NCBI GenBank assembly: GCA_019022495.1
Contig: JAFEKR010000141.1
Location: forward strand, 1-21,443
From: Epichloe hybrida
Taxonomy: Eukaryota; Ascomycota; Sordariomycetes; Hypocreales; Clavicipitaceae
DNA length: 21,443 bases
Direction of reading: 5' to 3'
The notes beneath the pieces are model-generated. The model saw only the letters and a list, made by a program, of their open reading frames with translations. It did not search any database and was not told the DNA's origin. The translations under genes were made by a program, and so were the position numbers. Positions 18,419-21,443 of the stretch are shown piece after piece. The number at the start of each line of letters is the position of its first letter. Position 1 is the first letter of the stretch.

Positions 18419-20037
18419 TCAGGTATTCTTCTTGCCTCGCAACCAAGGATGAAAGTAGCCCTGCAGAGTCGCGAGTCGTTCTTCGGGAAGCCATGAAAGA
18501 AAGCACTGGACGAAGTTGAGGAACATTTCCTTGTCCTCTCCCGCTAGAGCATTGATGAGAGACTCCAGTTCCGTCTTGGGAGGTAGAGGAACAACCCCTT
18601 TCCATTGGCCTACCAAAAAAAAAAAAAAAACCTTTATCAGCGCTAGCCAGACGGGCAGATGAGGCAAATCACAGGCGAAATTTCCCGTAATATCCTTCTA
18701 TTCTAGCACTTACCGTCTTTTGTCCAGTATATGCCCGTTTTCTCACTCCTCTTTAGAAACTCGGGCGGTGGTGGACCAAGGAGGGCTGTCATAGCCGCGA
18801 GATGGTGAGCGTCGTTCAGCTCTTCAGACTCATGGTCATAGATGCGAAATATGCTCTTTCCTTCGAGAAGATCCCAGGCCTAGAACGATACTAGTTAGAA
18901 AAAAGATGATGGTAGGAAGACTTCCCTTGAGGATGAACAGCAGGAAAATTGTCATACTAAAAGCCCTACGGCCCAGGTATCTACGGCACATCCCCATGGC
19001 ATGTCGAGAATAACCTCGGGTGCCCGATACGGCACTGGCATGGCGTTGCCGCGCTGCTCATTGCAGATTCGAGCCTGCCCGAAATCGCAAATTGTGAGGG
19101 GCCCAGCACCTCCCAACATATACCGAGAGACGTAAATGACGGTGTCGCCGATCTGCTTCCGAGCCGATGGCTTCTGGACCTCGTTTTCCTCCACCGTAGA
19201 CAGAATAGAGTCATCCGTAATGCCAATGAGCAGGTTGTCCGAGTGAAGGTCTTGTAGTTTCTTAGTCAATTTCGTGAATCCGGTGTCTGTTTGGGTGGGG
19301 GGAGCGATCAGCAGATATGACATGCTCACATGCTTACCTGTGTGGATTACGCCCGCCTCGTGGAGAAAGTTCAGCCCGAGCAGCACTTGACTGAGAGCTA
19401 CAGTGACCAGATCTTTCTGAAAGACATGCCCTTTCTGCATTTCCTGTAGAGTTCTTAAACTCATACCCAAGGGTTTCATGACGAAAACGTCGTGTTCGCC
19501 ATTAGGACCTCGTAACTTGAATGAGTTTTCTAGTTGCCGGACATGGTCCCGGCCAGGGTGCTCTTCATTGCCACTAGCCAAGTGCCGGTAAACCTCGAGC
19601 TCTTGATTATGTTTCAACGTATTTACATGCACTTTGAGTACCCAGTACTTGTTCTCTCTATAGGTAGAGTATCAGCAAATACGGCTGAAATGCAGGGGAC
19701 GCTAGGTTTACCTCAGATCGCGGGATAGCCACACTGTCGAGCCTGTACCGTAGCCGAGCTTCGCAACTACCTGGTATCGGCTCTGGAGGACATGACCAAT
19801 TCTCATGGGATAGTAGTCTTCCCGCTTGTAGAAGGGCAGGCGTTCTTCCTCGACTTGTTGAGATGGCTCAATCACCTCGAATCCATGAGACGGAAATTGG
19901 CGTGGCGGGGCAGGCACCGCCAGGCTGGACATGTTCGGCGAGGGATTCCTGTCCATTCGCGACATTGGGCCTGATGGGTAGTGAAAAAGTCGCGATCGCA
20001 GGATTAGAAATGGACGAGAGAGGTGTCTCGCGAACAT
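18419..20037 (-). CDS. SRPK-like serine/threonine protein kinase
   Basis: Five exons, as complement: 19712-20037, 19338-19657, 18958-19250, 18714-18879 and 18419-18609; introns of 54, 87, 78 and 104 bp, all GT-AG. The product is 431 aa. The kinase domain starts near residue 88 ([21 protein letters not shown]). The catalytic Lys is K117 in YWVLKV, with a helix-C Glu in ELEVY (128-130). The catalytic loop is [12 protein letters not shown] with Asp216 and Asn221; HTD in place of HRD is typical of SR-protein kinases. DFG is at 271-273 and APE at 292-294, followed by [15 protein letters not shown]. All catalytic residues are present. The spacer usually found in SRPKs between the two lobes is absent or very short, as in the expanded fungal SRPK-like group. 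The N-terminus ([20 protein letters not shown]) is Arg-rich and free of acidic residues, like a mitochondrial presequence; Met25 or Met28 could be the real start. The substrate is unknown. Confidence 0.9.
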
Positions 20038-21334
20038 GTTTGTGAATATGACCTAGACGGGGACGGACGACATGTCTTCAACCCCCTACGCGGGCTACGC
20101 GGGAAGGCGGGAGGAACCTCGCGCGCCGGCCCCACTTCAGTGTTCGTTTGGACGAATGGGCCATCCGTATTCCAGTTGGCTACCCCACAGCCATCGACGT
20201 GGGAAAGTCGAAGCGAGGCACATGATCCGTACATAATCCGCACATATTATCAAAATACATGGTTGGTGATTGTCTTCAAACTGGACAAGTGCTTGTTACA
20301 AGCCACATATCACGCTTTAAAATGATGTTGGCAAGTCTGTACGTAGCTACAAGTAACACAGAAGACACAGAAGACACAGAAGACACAGAAGACACAGAAA
20401 TGGCCCTATACCTCCCTAACAACAATGGGTATTGTCACGATTCCTATTGTCAGTCAGCCTGCTGCTGAAAGCGACGGGAAGCCGCATCGAGCGTAAGGTC
20501 TTCTTCTTCTCGATAGAGTATTATTATTTCTCCCTGCGGAGAGAGAGAAAGAGAGAGCGCACGCATCGCATTCACGGCGGGAGCAAGCGGGCGATTGCGA
20601 AGCCTTGTACCACGTCGTCGGTACTGAAGGCGTCGTGCCGTGAGAGACGGACGGCATGTCGATAACATCGGCCTTGGTGTTGAAACTGTGCGGAGTTGCA
20701 GCCAACATATTGAGGGGGGGGGTGTGCGTAGTCCCATCACGGCATGTGTGTCAGCAACTTCTCCACTTGATCCGTGTTACGTAGGCGCGGCTGCGATTGT
20801 TGCTCGAGCCAAAAGCCACGAAGAATGGCTGGACGCCTGGTCAAAAAGAGCCTTGTCTCGCTTATTGGAACATGGAGGCGTCCATTTCCAAGTCAAGACT
20901 CAAGGCAAAAGCGATTGGGTATTTCGATGACGGAGATCTCTCCAGCCTACCACGAGCAAGCACCCCCCCCTCGGTTCCGTTCTCGGCTGGACCGGGAGCG
21001 GGCGCTATTCCTAATCGGGAGGTCAATTGACCCCCGACACCCCGGCCTAATTTCGACAACAATAGCTTCAGACGCAGCGGAACAATAGCATGTCCAACAA
21101 CATCATCAACGACCTGTCACTTGTCGCACATTGCGTGAGTTTTTTTTTTTTTTTTTCTCACTATTCTCGCAAGTTCCCAAGTCGTGAGGCGTTCTTCTTT
21201 GCTTTGAAGAATAACAAGGTTTGAAGAGGGAGAGGGGGGGAGGGAGTTTTTATTCCCGTCGATATACTCCCTCAAAATAGGCCTGGGCTACTGTACTAAA
21301 CGCGATCTCGATGCAGCACTCTTGACTTCCTGAA
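20038..21334. other. Intergenic region upstream of the kinase gene
   Basis: No supported gene. Open frames at 20640-20930 and 20774-21088 (+) overlap each other in different frames and show no domain. The region holds a 9-bp minisatellite (20356-20400), an A/G-rich run near 20541-20558, a G run at 20714-20722 and a long T run at 21141-21157. The T run sits just after a GTGAGT donor-like site (21135), and a TACTAAAC branch-like site (21294-21301) is followed by an acceptor-like CAG (21316). This suggests an intron of a gene continuing to the right. Confidence 0.5.
20356..20400 (+). repeat. Nine-bp minisatellite (ACACAGAAG), five copies
   Basis: Five tandem copies of ACACAGAAG, with only the last base of the fifth differing. 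As 9 bp is a multiple of 3, it would encode a repeated Asp-Thr-Glu in one frame, but no real gene surrounds it. The near-identity of the copies points to recent expansion. Confidence 0.85.
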
Positions 21335-21443
21335 GATGGAAGATGGAATTCGAAACGGGTTCTGGTTCTCTGCACTTTTCCAATACAGCCAAGCCAGCCC
21401 TCTTGAGGTCAGTCACCAAACCCAACGATTCCAACACGCGCGC
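21335..21443 (+). CDS. Possible 5' part of a gene leaving the right edge
   Basis: Downstream of the intron-like acceptor at 21316, the frame LDFLKMEDGIRNGFWFSALF is open from the acceptor to the window end, with an ATG at 21335. A GTCAGT donor-like site near 21409 may end the exon. An upstream ATG at 21090 (MSNNIINDLSLVAHC) before the GTGAGT donor does not join this frame when the 21316 acceptor is used, because a stop follows. Either the first exon is untranslated or another acceptor is used. The family is unrecognised and the call is weak. Confidence 0.2.

Noticed and set aside
20774..21088. Overlapping frames of 77-104 codons near the right end
   Set aside because: Three frames overlap the same DNA, none with a recognisable motif.
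1..21443. tRNA genes, rRNA, CRISPR arrays, operons, transposon ORFs
   Set aside because: Scanning the gaps for the tRNA B-box (GGTTCRANNCC), repeat-spacer patterns, and transposase or reverse-transcriptase motifs gave nothing. CRISPR and operons are also not expected in this eukaryote.

Overview
The window is nuclear DNA from a filamentous ascomycete (Pezizomycotina), most likely a Sordariomycete and possibly of the order Hypocreales. The order is inferred from gene style and cannot be proved here. The evidence is short spliceosomal introns (54-109 bp) with GTRAGT-like donors, CTRAY-like branch sites and AG acceptors, eukaryotic housekeeping proteins, kilobase-sized intergenic gaps and many A/T homopolymer runs. 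I found no transposon, CRISPR array, rRNA or tRNA.

Layout, left to right. (1) 1-357, +: Ser/Thr-rich C-terminal end of a GPI-anchored wall or surface protein. (2) 1635-3253, -: nitrate/nitrite transporter of the NNP family (CrnA/NrtA type), two exons, 515 aa. (3) 3254-5211: divergent intergenic region holding a NIT4/NirA-type site and a dense set of GATA-factor sites. (4) 5212-6352, +: monofunctional NAD-dependent methylene-tetrahydrofolate dehydrogenase (Mtd1 type), three exons, 339 aa. (5) 6353-8376: two-kilobase gap with E-boxes and a TACGGA-rich inverted-repeat element. (6) 8377-11072, +: 874-aa Ser-rich, largely disordered protein of unknown function. (7) 11956-12477, +: Apq12-family nuclear envelope protein. 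(8) 12944-13955, -: GPN-loop GTPase Gpn3. (9) 14888-16253, +: S-adenosylmethionine synthetase, divergent from Gpn3. (10) 16254-18418: long convergent gap. (11) 18419-20037, -: SRPK-like protein kinase, five exons, 431 aa. (12) 20038-21443: mostly non-coding, with a 9-bp minisatellite and perhaps the start of another gene at the right edge.

Functionally this is mostly a housekeeping segment: nitrogen uptake, one-carbon folate metabolism, methyl-donor synthesis, nuclear pore and RNA polymerase assembly, and signalling. It is not a biosynthetic cluster. Mtd1 and SAM synthetase both serve one-carbon metabolism but lie about 8.5 kb apart with unrelated genes between them, so co-location may be chance. 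I see no convincing undescribed multi-gene system. The best leads are the nitrate promoter architecture, the uncharacterised 874-aa protein, the TACTCCGTAC elements, and the upstream ORFs ahead of the SAM synthetase and mtd1 genes.
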